DNA from: JBFMDN01 sp040753915
GTDB taxonomy: Bacteria; Desulfobacterota; Desulfomonilia; Desulfomonilales; Desulfomonilaceae
Direction: 5' to 3'
Assembly (NCBI GenBank): GCA_040753915.1
Contig: JBFMDN010000003.1
Span: 62,001-126,000 of the forward strand
DNA: 64,000 nucleotides
Positions within the stretch are counted from its first letter, which is position 1, and each line of letters begins with the position of its first letter. The notes beneath the pieces are model-generated. The model was not told where the DNA came from, made no database searches, and saw only the letters and a list, made by a program, of their open reading frames with translations. Shown here one piece after another: positions 1 to 8,397 of this stretch. A program made the position numbers and the translations under genes.

Positions 1-1050
1 ATCGGGAACCGGGAGCTCGTCCGAGACCGCAGCCTCATAGCCCCTGAAAATTTCCTCCTCGAGATCTTCCAGGGATCCCGCGAGGACATCGGATTGAGGC
101 AGAACCACGGCAGCGTCCGGAGGAATATATTCCAAGAGAGTTTCAAGCCGGCTGTAGAAGTAGGGAAGATAAACCTCCGCGCCAGAGAATCGCACCCGGT
201 GTCGGAAATCATCGACCAGTCCCTGCCTCGTTCGTTTTTCAGAACCGCGTTCCAGGCAGGCATCCACGAGACGTTTCAAACCGCGATCCAGATCGCCTTC
301 ATTGTGAACCAGCATGTGAACCGGTCCGATGAGGAGCTCGGCCACATCTTCGCGGGACCGTTGGTTAGATGGCTCGAAAAAACGAATGGATTCTATCACG
401 TCTCCCATCTGTTCTATCCGGACGGGGTATGGGTACAGCGGGGTGTAGACGTCAACTATGAATCCTCGAACAGAAAAATCACCTGCATCTTCCACGAGAG
501 GGGTACGTGAGTAGCCGGCAGTGACGAGTCGCTCGATCAACTCTTCCCGATCGATAGAATCCCCCACCCTGAGAGAAAAACTGCGCTCCAATAGCGCGTG
601 CCGAGGGATGATCTTCCGGATCAGGGAATCCAGCCCCACGCAGACAACTCGAGGGGGGGACTGCTCTGCCAGCCGATAGAGCAGAGCCATGCGAGCTACC
701 CAGACTTCTGTGTCGAGCCCGCTGAAAGAATAGGGCACGGTATCCGTGCTGGGGTAGACGACGACCGAGTCGTGGAGAGGGTGCGAGTTTTCCTCGTCCT
801 CGCCGAGAAAGAATTTCACATCCGCTGCCATTTTCGCGGCTGATTCGCCGTCAGGATGCACGCTCAGGATGAACCGTGCTCCGCGGCGAACTGCACCGGC
901 CACCAGGAAAGCAGGGGCGGAGCCCCGGAGACCGAATATGCCTCCCCGGTTTCGGGAGCGAGCAAGGAACTGAACAGACTCTGAGAATGAAGTATGCGAA
1001 GCTCCGTAAAGTGGGGTACCTGTCATGAGCCTAAGTGATCGGCCTTTCAT
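1..1050 (-). CDS. mfd: Transcription-repair coupling factor Mfd, N-terminal part (runs off the window)
   Basis: Reading the minus strand from 1050 gives 350 open codons that continue past base 1. The translation matches the UvrB-like N-terminal region of Mfd, with a segment reading LVEDAGDFSVRG, then VDVYTP, then PVRIEQMGD and FFEPSNQRS, the usual Mfd order for the domain that recruits UvrA. Mfd is a DNA translocase of about 1150 residues that removes stalled RNA polymerase and brings in UvrA; the RNA-polymerase-binding and helicase domains lie outside the window. Two in-frame ATGs, at 1050 and 1026, are possible starts. A GATAAT box preceded by TG at 1072-1067 could be an extended -10 element and would fit the 1026 start slightly better. 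The gene is divergent from the TPR protein at 1222. Confidence 0.9.
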   Translation of the reverse strand, partial: MKGRSLRLMTGTPLYGASHTSFSESVQFLARSRNRGGIFGLRGSAPAFLVAGAVRRGARFILSVHPDGESAAKMAADVKFFLGEDEENSHPLHDSVVVYPSTDTVPYSFSGLDTEVWVARMALLYRLAEQSPPRVVCVGLDSLIRKIIPRHALLERSFSLRVGDSIDREELIERLVTAGYSRTPLVEDAGDFSVRGFIVDVYTPLYPYPVRIEQMGDVIESIRFFEPSNQRSREDVAELLIGPVHMLVHNEGDLDRGLKRLVDACLERGSEKRTRQGLVDDFRHRVRFSGAEVYLPYFYSRLETLLEYIPPDAAVVLPQSDVLAGSLEDLEEEIFRGYEAAVSDELPVPD

Positions 1051-1153
1051 CAAACACTATTCCAAAATTATCACATGCCGCGTCCCAAGGAAAGGGCAGG
1101 GGAGCACCGAGACACGCTTCATGCCCATATCCTGAAGTGATCCCACAGATACG

Positions 1154-1182
1154 TTGACTTGCCGGTGCTGATCGGTTATCCA
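1154..1182 (+). promoter_or_regulatory. Sigma-70 promoter for the TPR membrane protein
   Basis: TTGACT at 1154-1159, a 17-base spacer and TATCCA at 1177-1182. It lies about 40 bases ahead of the GTG start at 1222, in the divergent gap with mfd. Confidence 0.5.
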
Positions 1183-1221
1183 TTGACGTCGACGGTTTTT
1201 CGATATCGAAGAGGTGAGTCA

Positions 1222-1929
1222 GTGGCCGAAAAGAAGATCTCTCGAAAGGAACTACTGAAAGAACCGGATGAATTCCTCACCGCAACCGGACAAACTATCC
1301 GCTTCATCCAGGATAATCCCCGCCTGGTTATTATGATTTCTGTGGCAGTCATTGTCTGCGCTGTCGCAGCGCTGGGCTACTATAGTTATCACCAGCATCG
1401 AGCCCGCGCGAGTCACGAGCTCTTGCGCGAAGCCCTGAGCCAATACGAGGTCCTTTTCCACAGCGAGAAGCCGGCGCCGCAGGAAAAGGTGGACGAGCTG
1501 CTCGCGCGATTCGATCACATTTCGGAAACTTACGGGTCTCTACTTGCTGGAGAGACGGCTCTGCTCTACTCCGGACACATCCTTTTCAAGAAGGGGGACC
1601 TTCAGGGAGCCCTCGATAAATATCAGAAAGTGGAATCGTCGAGGCTTGCGGATGAAGGGCTTCGAGAGCTTTTCTGGTATCATCTGGCCAAGACCCACCT
1701 GGCTCTTGGGAGCTACGAGAAGGCTCAGGCCCTTTTTGAGAAACTCTCCAAGGACACGGATTCTCCCTACCGGCGCGAGGCCGCTTCGAGCATCGCGCGA
1801 ATTTACGAGCTCACTGATCGTCGAAAAGAAGCGGTCCAGGCCTACAAGCAATATCTAAAGATGTTTCCTGAGGCTCCAGATGCAGCGTTCGTCAAAGCCC
1901 GGATCGCCGATCTTTCCACGGAGGGATGA
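1222..1929 (+). CDS. Membrane-anchored tetratricopeptide (YfgM-like) protein
   Basis: A 235-residue protein with one predicted transmembrane helix at about residues 34-55, a short cytoplasmic N-terminus, and a large helical domain containing TPR-like helix pairs (for example ALDKYQKVESS and YEKAQALFEKL). This is the architecture of YfgM-type ancillary translocon subunits (TPR_21), thought to sit next to SecYEG and help exported proteins fold. The start was taken as GTG at 1222 because GAGGTGA lies just upstream; a longer reading from TTG at 1159 would run through the promoter. The gene stands alone between divergent mfd and a convergent small ORF. The exact role is inferred from architecture only. 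Confidence 0.75.
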   Translation: MAEKKISRKELLKEPDEFLTATGQTIRFIQDNPRLVIMISVAVIVCAVAALGYYSYHQHRARASHELLREALSQYEVLFHSEKPAPQEKVDELLARFDHISETYGSLLAGETALLYSGHILFKKGDLQGALDKYQKVESSRLADEGLRELFWYHLAKTHLALGSYEKAQALFEKLSKDTDSPYRREAASSIARIYELTDRRKEAVQAYKQYLKMFPEAPDAAFVKARIADLSTEG

Positions 1930-1954
1930 TCCGAACCTGTTGCCCCACGAGGAG

Positions 1955-2197
1955 TCATCGCCGCACGATGATAACCTCCATCTCCGAAACCCACACGTCG
2001 AACGAGTCTTCCTGGACGTCAAGCAGGTAACGGCCCCGCTGTTCCTGGATTTCAGCGTCAAACGCGCTGAGCTCCAGGAGCTGATCCAGGATGCTCCTTA
2101 CCTCGACGAATGACAGATCCTCCACAAACGTGATTGTGAAGACCTGATTGGCGTGGAGAAACGGTATGGACTCCACTCCTGAATCTGTAAGCTCCAT
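1955..2197 (-). CDS. Small acidic hypothetical protein (80 aa)
   Basis: I do not recognise this protein. It is 80 residues, acidic, with alternating hydrophobic segments (VFTITFVEDLSFVEV, YLLDVQEDSFDVWV) that suggest a small alpha/beta fold. The ATG at 2197 is preceded by AAAGGA about 8 bases upstream, which supports translation. It converges on the TPR gene ending at 1929. Other reading frames here overlap it but lack a ribosome-binding site. Confidence 0.5.
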   Translation of the reverse strand: MELTDSGVESIPFLHANQVFTITFVEDLSFVEVRSILDQLLELSAFDAEIQEQRGRYLLDVQEDSFDVWVSEMEVIIVRR

Positions 2198-2385
2198 GAC
2201 TTGATCCTTTACGTAAGTTGCCGTTGGAGCAATCTATGCTGTTATCAGCTTTCCATAGCTTCTCTCGGCCTTGATGACAAGAAATCCTGTGCAGCGAATC
2301 AATTACTAAGAGATTAGTACGAAAGGGAGCGATCGTCAATGAGTGGCGAGCACCGAGCCGAAACGGCCTGAGATCAGAATAATTC

Positions 2386-2414
2386 TTGACACCTTGTGCA
2401 GGAGTCTGTATAAC
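2386..2414 (+). promoter_or_regulatory. Sigma-70 promoter for HU
   Basis: A consensus TTGACA at 2386-2391, a 17-base spacer and TATAAC at 2409-2414. The transcript would carry a leader of about 60 bases ending in AAAGGAGG before the HU start. This is one of the best promoter matches in the window, as expected for an abundant nucleoid protein. Confidence 0.8.
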
Positions 2415-2478
2415 GCGGGCAATGGGGGGTTGTCTTTACTATTTATATGATGACATGCGGTGAAAGGAGGTTTGGAGT

Positions 2479-2754
2479 ATGACTAAAGCTGATCTGGTTA
2501 GCCGGATTGCTGAAGATGCCGGAATTCCGAAGAAGTCGGCATCCAGCGCTCTGGACTCAGTGGTCAAAGCAGTACAGGATGTGCTGAGATCTGGTGGCAA
2601 GATCCGAATAACGGATCTTGGGAGCTTCAGTGTTGTAACACGTCAGGCCAGACAAGGTGTTAACCCCAGGACTGGCAAACCCCTGGAAATTCCTGCGACA
2701 AATGCCCCGAAATTCACGCCGGCAAAGGCCTTAAAGGACGCAGTAAGAAAGTAG
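2479..2754 (+). CDS. HU-family DNA-binding protein
   Basis: A 91-residue HU/IHF-family protein that binds and bends DNA as a dimer. It begins MTKADLVSRIAEDAG and carries the family signature around residues 45-65, with GSFSVVTRQARQGVNPRTG forming the DNA-gripping arm. The length is typical for HU. The start is firm, because AAAGGAGG lies about 9 bases upstream. The gene has its own strong promoter and is followed by a noncoding stretch ending in a strong hairpin. HU and IHF cannot be separated with certainty, but the arm sequence favours HU. Confidence 0.92.
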   Translation: MTKADLVSRIAEDAGIPKKSASSALDSVVKAVQDVLRSGGKIRITDLGSFSVVTRQARQGVNPRTGKPLEIPATNAPKFTPAKALKDAVRK

Positions 2755-3120
2755 ATTACGATCCGCAACCACGCTGAAAACCGCTGGCTCTCTACCAAAC
2801 TTTGTTTAGGGGGGCATGGGACGAATATCTCACACCCAGACACTTTACATCCCCACGTTGGTAGTCTTGTTGCAAGCCCTGCACTGGAAGCGGCCAGTTC
2901 ATTATCCTTGGGAGCCGTCTCACCGCACACCCTTGTGCTGTTTGGATAACGCCAAAGAGACCGAGATCTCCATTCGCGGAGGTCTCAGTCTCTTTGGTTT
3001 GGGCCGTCAATTGCACCGGGACATCATTGTCCGGGCTTTACGCCCGGTTCCGGATTCCGTCAAAGGGGCACCATGCCCCCTGCTCTCCATCCGTTTAGGC
3101 ATGCCGTCGCAGGACAGCTC
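2755..3120. other. Noncoding gap between HU and rpoH with three inverted repeats
   Basis: No convincing gene is present in these 366 bases. From about 2800 to 2950 there is a structured-looking stretch (short complementary pieces such as TTATCC and GGATAA) leading into the strong hairpin at 2952-2997. Two further perfect hairpins lie at 3031-3047 (CCGGGC with GCCCGG) and 3065-3079 (GGGGCA with TGCCCC), close to the rpoH stop. The gap may hold an untranslated RNA in addition to terminators, but nothing allows a family to be named. Confidence 0.5.
2952..2997. terminator. Strong hairpin between convergent HU and rpoH
   Basis: Twenty bases starting CCAAAGAGAC pair with twenty ending GTCTCTTTGG around a 6-base loop, with one mismatch and one G-T pair. 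On the plus strand it is followed by TTTGG. It probably ends transcription from HU, or from an RNA downstream of HU, and could work in both directions. Confidence 0.65.
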
Positions 3121-3963
3121 TCATGCCGCCAGCTTCGATCGTAGATAATTGGACTTGAGTTTCTCAAGGGCAGCGCGCTCGATCTGACGAGCTCGTTCCC
3201 TGGTGATACCGAAATGTCTCCCCAATTCCTTGAGGGTTACCGGCTCGTCCGAGAGAACCCGCTTTTCGAGAATATATTTTTCGCGCTGGGTCAGGGTTTT
3301 CATGGCTTCTCGGACCCATTTTTCCAGATCAAGTTGCTCTTGCAGGTTGCCGAGGACTTCCTCCTGATTAGGAGCATCATCTCGAAGTGTGTCTGAGAAC
3401 GAGTCACGAGAACGCTCACCTACTGCGTCGTCGAGAGAAAGATCGTGAGCTTTGAGCCGGGCCGCCATGTCGATCACTTCGTCCGAAGTTACACTAATCT
3501 TGTTGGCAAGGTTAGCGACGTTTTCCATATGCTCGTCCACGTCCCTAAACTCCGGAAGATCCGATATCCTGTAGAATAGCTTCCTCTGCGCCTGGGTCGT
3601 ACCGATTTTCACCAGCGACCACGATCGGATAATAAAATTTTGTATGTACGCCTTGATCCACCAGATGGCATAGGATATGAGTCGATATCCTCGGTCAGGG
3701 TCGAAACGACGAACCGCTTTCATGAGCCCGATGTTTCCCTCTTGGATAAGGTCCATCAGCTTCACACCGTAATTCTTATAGCGGAGGGCCACCTTTATGA
3801 CGAACCGGAGATTGGACGTCACGAGCGTCTGAGCCGCGTCCGCATCGTCGTACTCCCTGTATCGTCGTGCAAGTACATTCTCTTCCTCTCTACTCAAAAC
3901 AGGATAATGTTCAATTTGTTCGAGGTAAATCCTCAGTCCGTCCGTTTCCATGGGGTAGTTCAT
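3121..3963 (-). CDS. rpoH: RNA polymerase heat-shock sigma factor RpoH (sigma-32)
   Basis: A 280-residue group 3 sigma factor. Region 2 is clear (FVIKVALRYKN, DLIQEGNIGLMKAV, then RFDPDRGYRLISYAIWWI). It is followed by AQRKLFYRI, which matches the RpoH box (Q-R/K-KLF) distinguishing sigma-32 from other sigma factors. Region 4 ends with the helix-turn-helix TLKELGRHFGITRERARQIE. The start at 3963 was chosen because GGAGG sits about 7 bases upstream; a longer in-frame reading reaches 4014 without a ribosome-binding site. It directs transcription of chaperone and protease genes. The LonB-type protease gene lies about 1 kb upstream in the same orientation. No heat-sensing RNA element could be judged by eye. 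Confidence 0.92.
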   Translation of the reverse strand: MNYPMETDGLRIYLEQIEHYPVLSREEENVLARRYREYDDADAAQTLVTSNLRFVIKVALRYKNYGVKLMDLIQEGNIGLMKAVRRFDPDRGYRLISYAIWWIKAYIQNFIIRSWSLVKIGTTQAQRKLFYRISDLPEFRDVDEHMENVANLANKISVTSDEVIDMAARLKAHDLSLDDAVGERSRDSFSDTLRDDAPNQEEVLGNLQEQLDLEKWVREAMKTLTQREKYILEKRVLSDEPVTLKELGRHFGITRERARQIERAALEKLKSNYLRSKLAA

Positions 3964-4279
3964 AGCATTCCTCCGTCCTTTTCCTCCACGCTGCAGCAAT
4001 CTATTCCTCGCCAAATTGGATGCACGGCAAAAAGAAAAGTTTCATCGAGATCCATGGCCCTGAGAAGGCAGATACCAATTTCTGGATCTGAGATCCATGT
4101 TGGTGGTAAATTGGTGGTTCCCCGAGGGCAGAAGGCTTCAATACGGGACAACGCGAGAGCCGGTGAGGACCAATCACCCCCGGGACTGGGGCCATCAGAT
4201 GCAGCGATCTCACCCGCTTTTCCGTGCGACGCTGGCTACGGCAATTGCAGCGGGCATTTGCACAAAATTGGACCAATGA
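3964..4279. other. Gap upstream of rpoH
   Basis: No gene is supported here. Several short frames exist but lack ribosome-binding sites and protein-like composition. The rpoH promoter should lie in this gap; only a weak candidate (TTGCCG about 17 bases ahead of GGAATA on the minus strand, near 4010-4040) was seen, too poor to list as a site. Confidence 0.4.
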
Positions 4280-4597
4280 GTGGAGAAAATGTTTCTAGAA
4301 AAATTGTGGGTTCGTTTACGCGGAGAGCTTATCGCCTTCAGAGATGACATGAGAAGCGAGAAAGATCTTCGTGAAAAGGCCGAAGCACTGTTGGAGCGGG
4401 TCGAGAAACGCTTGAGCGGAGTCTCGCGAGAGGGCGACGAGCGATCCGAGGCCAGATCGGAGGTTCAAGAGCCTGACATCCAGTCTCTGCACCAGATTCA
4501 GGGTGAATGGGAAGAACTGCGAAGCCGTCGCGAGCGTAAACATGATCACTCCGAAGAGGCAGAGCCTCCTCCACCCAATCCTCGAAGACTTGGCTGA
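4280..4597 (+). CDS. Hypothetical coiled-coil protein (about 105 aa)
   Basis: Not recognised. The product is highly charged and probably all helical, with a heptad-like stretch EKDLREKAEALLERVEKRL at about residues 26-44 and a Glu/Arg-rich tail ending in four prolines. The start may be GTG at 4280 or the in-frame ATG at 4289, which has GGAG only three bases upstream. Codon use looks like the neighbouring genes. It converges on the small CxxCH ORF at 4610-4777. It could be a chance frame. Confidence 0.42.
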   Translation: MEKMFLEKLWVRLRGELIAFRDDMRSEKDLREKAEALLERVEKRLSGVSREGDERSEARSEVQEPDIQSLHQIQGEWEELRSRRERKHDHSEEAEPPPPNPRRLG

Positions 4598-4609
4598 CTC
4601 GGAAACAAA

Positions 4610-4777
4610 TCAAGATATACTGCCGCGCACATCCAATTCGTGGCATTCATTGCAGTTGAAAGCCAATGAGCCTTCGGTGGACAAGTGGTCATGATGGAGG
4701 TCGAGATTTCCCATGAGTGCCAGTGGAGCTCCTGGCTTGTGGCCAACAAGATAGTGGAACACGGCCGGTGCCTTCAC
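4610..4777 (-). CDS. Short ORF with a CxxCH motif (55 aa), possible gene fragment
   Basis: Reading the minus strand from a GTG at 4777 gives 55 residues with a His/Asp-rich stretch (LDLHHDHLSTEG) followed by FNCNECHEL. CNECH is a possible heme c attachment site, but the spacing DHLS...N.C..CH is also like the core of an HNH endonuclease. There is no signal peptide and no good ribosome-binding site, and the frame is closed upstream by TGA. It may be the end of a decayed gene. Function is unknown. Confidence 0.35.
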   Translation of the reverse strand: MKAPAVFHYLVGHKPGAPLALMGNLDLHHDHLSTEGSLAFNCNECHELDVRGSIS

Positions 4778-4870
4778 GCTGTCGTTAATGACTCGATTTG
4801 CGAATCAGGTTCCGACACAATCCTAATGCGCTCCAGAGGAGTCGATCCCGCCACGCGCAGCTCACAGCCG

Positions 4871-4911
4871 GACCGAACCAGAGCTCTTGCCGTGTTAGCT
4901 CTCGTTCGGTC
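4871..4911. repeat. Long inverted repeat downstream of the Lon-like gene
   Basis: GACCGAAC and AGAGCT (separated by one base) pair with AGCTCT and GTTCGGTC around an 11-base loop, giving 14 base pairs with one mismatch. It lies about 75 bases past the stop of the protease gene on the minus strand. There is no clear T-run, so it may protect an mRNA end or end transcription weakly. Confidence 0.55.
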
Positions 4912-4984
4912 GTGCCGCGAGTATTATCTTCCGCGCTGAAGGGATTCTTTCGGGTCTTTCTCAGCGACAAAAAATCCCCGGATG

Positions 4985-7492
4985 CTACTCTTGCGGCTCC
5001 TCTGAGACTGATTCCTGCTCCGCCTGTGCTTTGCCCGCTTCTTCTGCCGCTGCTTCAAACTCCTTGATACCACGAGAGAGCTCTTCAAGGCGTTGATCCA
5101 CCAAGAAGTTGATGGTCCCCTCCGGATATTGCCCTTCCTCGTCCCGTTCTCCAGCCGCTACCCCGGTGAGGATTTCGATTCCCTGGTCCACGTGCGATAT
5201 TGCCCACACGTGAAACTGCCCTTCTTTCACGGCTTCGATGACCTCGGGATCCAGTACCAGATCACCCAGATTGGCGGTCGGAATCATGACACCCTGCCGC
5301 CCCGTCAACCCGAGACTCTTGCAGACCTTGTAGAAGCCCTCGATCTTCTGGTTCACTCCCCCAATGGGCTGAATGTCACCATGTTGGTTGACGCTTCCTG
5401 TTACCGCTATTCCTTGGTCGATGGGTTTGCCCGAAAGCGAGCTCAGGAGTCCGTAAAGTTCGGCAGAGGAAGCGGAGTCCCCATCTACCCCGCTGTATGA
5501 TTGCTCGAAAGTGATGCTGGCGGTCAGGTTGAGGGGCTTCTGCTGGGCGAAGCGGTCCCGCAAGAAGCCGGAAAGAATGAGAACGCCTTTGTCAAAGGTG
5601 TGACCGGAGAGCTCGGCTTCCTTCTCGATATTGATTATTCCGGACCTCCCCATGCTCGTCTTGACTGTTATACGGGACGGCCGTCCAAAGGAAAACTCCG
5701 GAAACGAGTACACGCTCAAGCCGTTGATCTGCCCGACGCGGCTTCCATCCGTGTCGATCATGAGGACGCCGTCTTCGATCATCTCGTGAATCTTGTCCTC
5801 GATCATGTTTACCCGTTTAATCCTGTCGGAGTTCGCTTCCTCGACGTGCCGGCGCATAATGGCCTGGGCACCGGCTTCCCTGGCCTTTACATCTGACTCC
5901 CGCACCAAGTCGGCCACCCGTTCGAATTGCGTTGTGATTTTCTTCTTTCTTCCGGCCCATCGGATTGCCAACCGGGCAATGGCCTGAAGTCCGGAGTCAT
6001 CACAGGGGAGCAGACCTTCCTCGGAAGCCACGCGAGCCACGAATCCGGCTAGTTTCTCTATGTTCTCCTCCGAGCTCGGCATGGTGTAATCGAAGTCGGC
6101 TTTGATCTTGAAGACTTTCCTGAAATCTTCATCGTACCAGTGGAGCAGCTCGTAAATCTCCGGGTCGCCGACAATAATGACCTTGAGATTGATCGGAATC
6201 TTTTCCGGCTTCAGGGCCGATATGAAGAGGAATCCGAACGGATCCTGCTGGATTTCCAACGACTCGTAGCGCAAGCTTCTCTTGAGCGTTGGCCAAGCAC
6301 CCGGCTCTATGAGGAAATCACGCGCGTTAAGGACCAGATAGCCGCCGTTGGCCTGTAGGAAGCTGCCGGGCTTTATGTGGCGAAAGTCAGATGCCCACAT
6401 CCCTTGGCGGTCCATTACACGTTCCACGGACCCGAAAAGGTTGCGGAATGTCGGCGTGGTCTCGATCACTACCGGCGGCTTCGTTGCTGCGGAGTTGTCC
6501 ACAAGCAGATTGACCTCGTAGTCCTTGAGCTGCGAGTAGTCTGGAGGGACCATCATCGGCTGACCGCCTTCTCCCGCGGGACCGGGTGGGGTCGTAATAA
6601 GCCTGGGTCGGAATCTATCCAGATGATTCACTACGTCGGCCCGCACTTCATCCAGGTAGATCTGCACGGACTCGTTGTCTGCGTAGGCCTCACGAATCGA
6701 GCTCAGGAGATCGTTGAGCAGTGGTTCTATCCAATTTTTTGCAAGATTCTCCAGATCTTCCTGTATGGTCTTGTCTATGTCCCGGGCGGCCTTGAAGATC
6801 TTTTCCATCTCCTGGGAAAGCTCTTTATACTTCGCCTTGATCCTCTCCAGCTCTTCCGCGGAGAATTTTCCTTCTTCTACCAGCGCCTCGAGCTGGTCAA
6901 TCTTCATCGGGTTTCCGACCACCACTGGCGCCAGGTCCGGCCGAGTGAACGGTCCGACTTGCACCTGGACCATCATGAAATTCTCTGACTGGACCTTCTG
7001 CTCGAAATTCTTGAACAGGGCCTTTTGGGACCCCATGTGGCGGTTGACGATCTCGTTTCGAGCGGCCTGGAATTCTTCGCTCTCGAAAATGGCGGGCACT
7101 TTTTTCTTGAGTGAAGTGACTAGCTCCGCCATGTCCCCCTTGAAGCTGATGCCTTTGCCGGCCTCGAACATAAGGAGCCGCGGCTGATCCGGAGCCTTAA
7201 AATTATTGACGTAACAAATGTCCGGAGGTATGGGGCCTCCAACATTGTACTCCTCGAGAAGCTTCTTGACCGTGGCCATTCGTCCCGTGCCATTCATGCC
7301 GGCCACGAAAATGTTGTAGCCCTTGCTCTTAATGGCCAGCCCCCGGCGGATTGCCTTTACCGCTCGATCCTGGCCGATAATCTGCTCCTGAGGCTCTATT
7401 GAAGCGGTCGTGCCTTCGATAATTCCTCTGGCAGGAGGCCTCCATGTCAAATCTTCCCATGATACTTCGCATCTTTTTTTCAAATCGTTCAT
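4985..7492 (-). CDS. LonB/YcbZ-type ATP-dependent protease (AAA_32 family)
   Basis: An 835-residue soluble protease. The N-terminal third has the AAA_32 ATPase part with a degenerate P-loop GMNGTGRMAT at about residue 64, where Arg stands for the usual Lys as in this family. A long helical insert follows. The C-terminal Lon proteolytic domain has the catalytic Ser in GDSASSAE (about residue 672) and the Lys in GGVNQKIEG (about residue 713), forming the Ser-Lys dyad. The start at 7492 (MNDLKKRCEV) has AGGA upstream; an in-frame ATG at 7540 has no such site. Proteins like YcbZ probably degrade damaged or regulatory proteins. Two genes of the same orientation lie upstream. Confidence 0.88.
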   Translation of the reverse strand: MNDLKKRCEVSWEDLTWRPPARGIIEGTTASIEPQEQIIGQDRAVKAIRRGLAIKSKGYNIFVAGMNGTGRMATVKKLLEEYNVGGPIPPDICYVNNFKAPDQPRLLMFEAGKGISFKGDMAELVTSLKKKVPAIFESEEFQAARNEIVNRHMGSQKALFKNFEQKVQSENFMMVQVQVGPFTRPDLAPVVVGNPMKIDQLEALVEEGKFSAEELERIKAKYKELSQEMEKIFKAARDIDKTIQEDLENLAKNWIEPLLNDLLSSIREAYADNESVQIYLDEVRADVVNHLDRFRPRLITTPPGPAGEGGQPMMVPPDYSQLKDYEVNLLVDNSAATKPPVVIETTPTFRNLFGSVERVMDRQGMWASDFRHIKPGSFLQANGGYLVLNARDFLIEPGAWPTLKRSLRYESLEIQQDPFGFLFISALKPEKIPINLKVIIVGDPEIYELLHWYDEDFRKVFKIKADFDYTMPSSEENIEKLAGFVARVASEEGLLPCDDSGLQAIARLAIRWAGRKKKITTQFERVADLVRESDVKAREAGAQAIMRRHVEEANSDRIKRVNMIEDKIHEMIEDGVLMIDTDGSRVGQINGLSVYSFPEFSFGRPSRITVKTSMGRSGIINIEKEAELSGHTFDKGVLILSGFLRDRFAQQKPLNLTASITFEQSYSGVDGDSASSAELYGLLSSLSGKPIDQGIAVTGSVNQHGDIQPIGGVNQKIEGFYKVCKSLGLTGRQGVMIPTANLGDLVLDPEVIEAVKEGQFHVWAISHVDQGIEILTGVAAGERDEEGQYPEGTINFLVDQRLEELSRGIKEFEAAAEEAGKAQAEQESVSEEPQE

Positions 7493-7650
7493 GATCCATC
7501 TTCCTGTAAAAAAAGCAGTTGAGCCTTCTATGATATTCAATCGTCACCCGCGGGTGAGAAATCCCTCGGCGGGGCCTGTCGGCCCCTGAGGCTCCATCGC
7601 GAGTCCGGTCTCGACGATGCTGCCCAAGAAACGAAAGAATAAAGATTTCC

Positions 7651-7824
7651 TCAAAGTTTCAACAGATCTTTTATATCTGCTTTGCTCCATGGATAATACG
7701 GGTCCTTTGCCTCCCAAAGCATGTCGAGAATCTCCGCCTCTTCCAACACACCCTTTTTGTGAAGCAGCTTGAGCACTTCGACCATGAGTTTCCCTACACT
7801 GAATCCCATGTACGTTTCTTCCAT
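7651..7824 (-). CDS. Small helical protein of unknown function (57 aa)
   Basis: A 57-residue ORF starting at ATG 7824, with GAGGG about 8 bases upstream. The sequence is mostly helical and acidic, begins MEETYMGFSVG and ends near PYYPWSKADIKDLLKL. It lies 26 bases after the PilZ-like gene and 158 bases before the Lon-like protease, all on the minus strand, so co-transcription is likely. It has no cysteine or membrane segment. Spacing, ribosome-binding site and codon use make a real gene probable. It could be an adaptor or modulator for a neighbour (inference). Confidence 0.65.
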   Translation of the reverse strand: MEETYMGFSVGKLMVEVLKLLHKKGVLEEAEILDMLWEAKDPYYPWSKADIKDLLKL

Positions 7825-7850
7825 ATCATGCCCTCTGACGCCAAATTCTC

Positions 7851-8267
7851 CTATGGATTGAAGCTCTGAGCCTGTCTCATAAATTCCCGCAGTACCGCCA
7901 GCTCATCAGCCTGCATGTCAATGAAGCTGACCCCCACCACAAAGTTCTGCCCTATGGACGTGTGCCGGCGCTCGTACCATTCCACTTGTCCAAGGACCTC
8001 GATCTCCCCGAGCTTCTTGCCTAGATCCAGTTTTATCTCCAGAGAATTTCGCCCGAACGTGGATTCAGTAAACGAAAGGTGAAATCCCCCTTGATCCATT
8101 GAATCCGTTTCAAATGTCAGCCCGGTGAGATTCATGTTGATGGTGTTTGCCTTCTGTTCTGCGGACCGCAGAGACGAATCCCCTCCGTGAACGATAACGT
8201 ACCTGAAAGGCACTCGCACGTCTACCGTGCTTCCCGCATACGCACGCGCGTCTTTCCTGTCACTCAT
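7851..8267 (-). CDS. PilZ-like domain protein
   Basis: A 138-residue single-domain protein. It shows features of PilZ domains, which bind cyclic di-GMP: an Arg-rich N-terminal part (RVPFRYV), the loop NMNLTGLTF resembling D/NxSxxG, and a late beta strand GQNFVVGVSFIDM. The second position of the NxSxxG-like loop is Asn rather than Ser, so nucleotide binding is not assured. The start was set at ATG 8267, just after GGTGGA; an in-frame start at 8279 is also possible. It is followed closely by the 57-residue ORF. A role in envelope or motility control by cyclic di-GMP is an inference. Confidence 0.65.
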   Translation of the reverse strand: MSDRKDARAYAGSTVDVRVPFRYVIVHGGDSSLRSAEQKANTINMNLTGLTFETDSMDQGGFHLSFTESTFGRNSLEIKLDLGKKLGEIEVLGQVEWYERRHTSIGQNFVVGVSFIDMQADELAVLREFMRQAQSFNP

Positions 8268-8397
8268 GGTTCCACCCACTCTTGACCACAGACCAATGAT
8301 CGATTGGAGCTACTGTTGAAACAGCGGCCCTCCATTCTTAGCTTTGAGGAGCCCATCACACCCGCTAGTGCTCTTCGCGATCGAAGGCATCGCTCTG

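Noticed and set aside
3640..4347. Long plus-strand frame of 235 codons
   Set aside because: It lies mostly antisense to rpoH, has no ribosome-binding site, and its translation shows no domain pattern.
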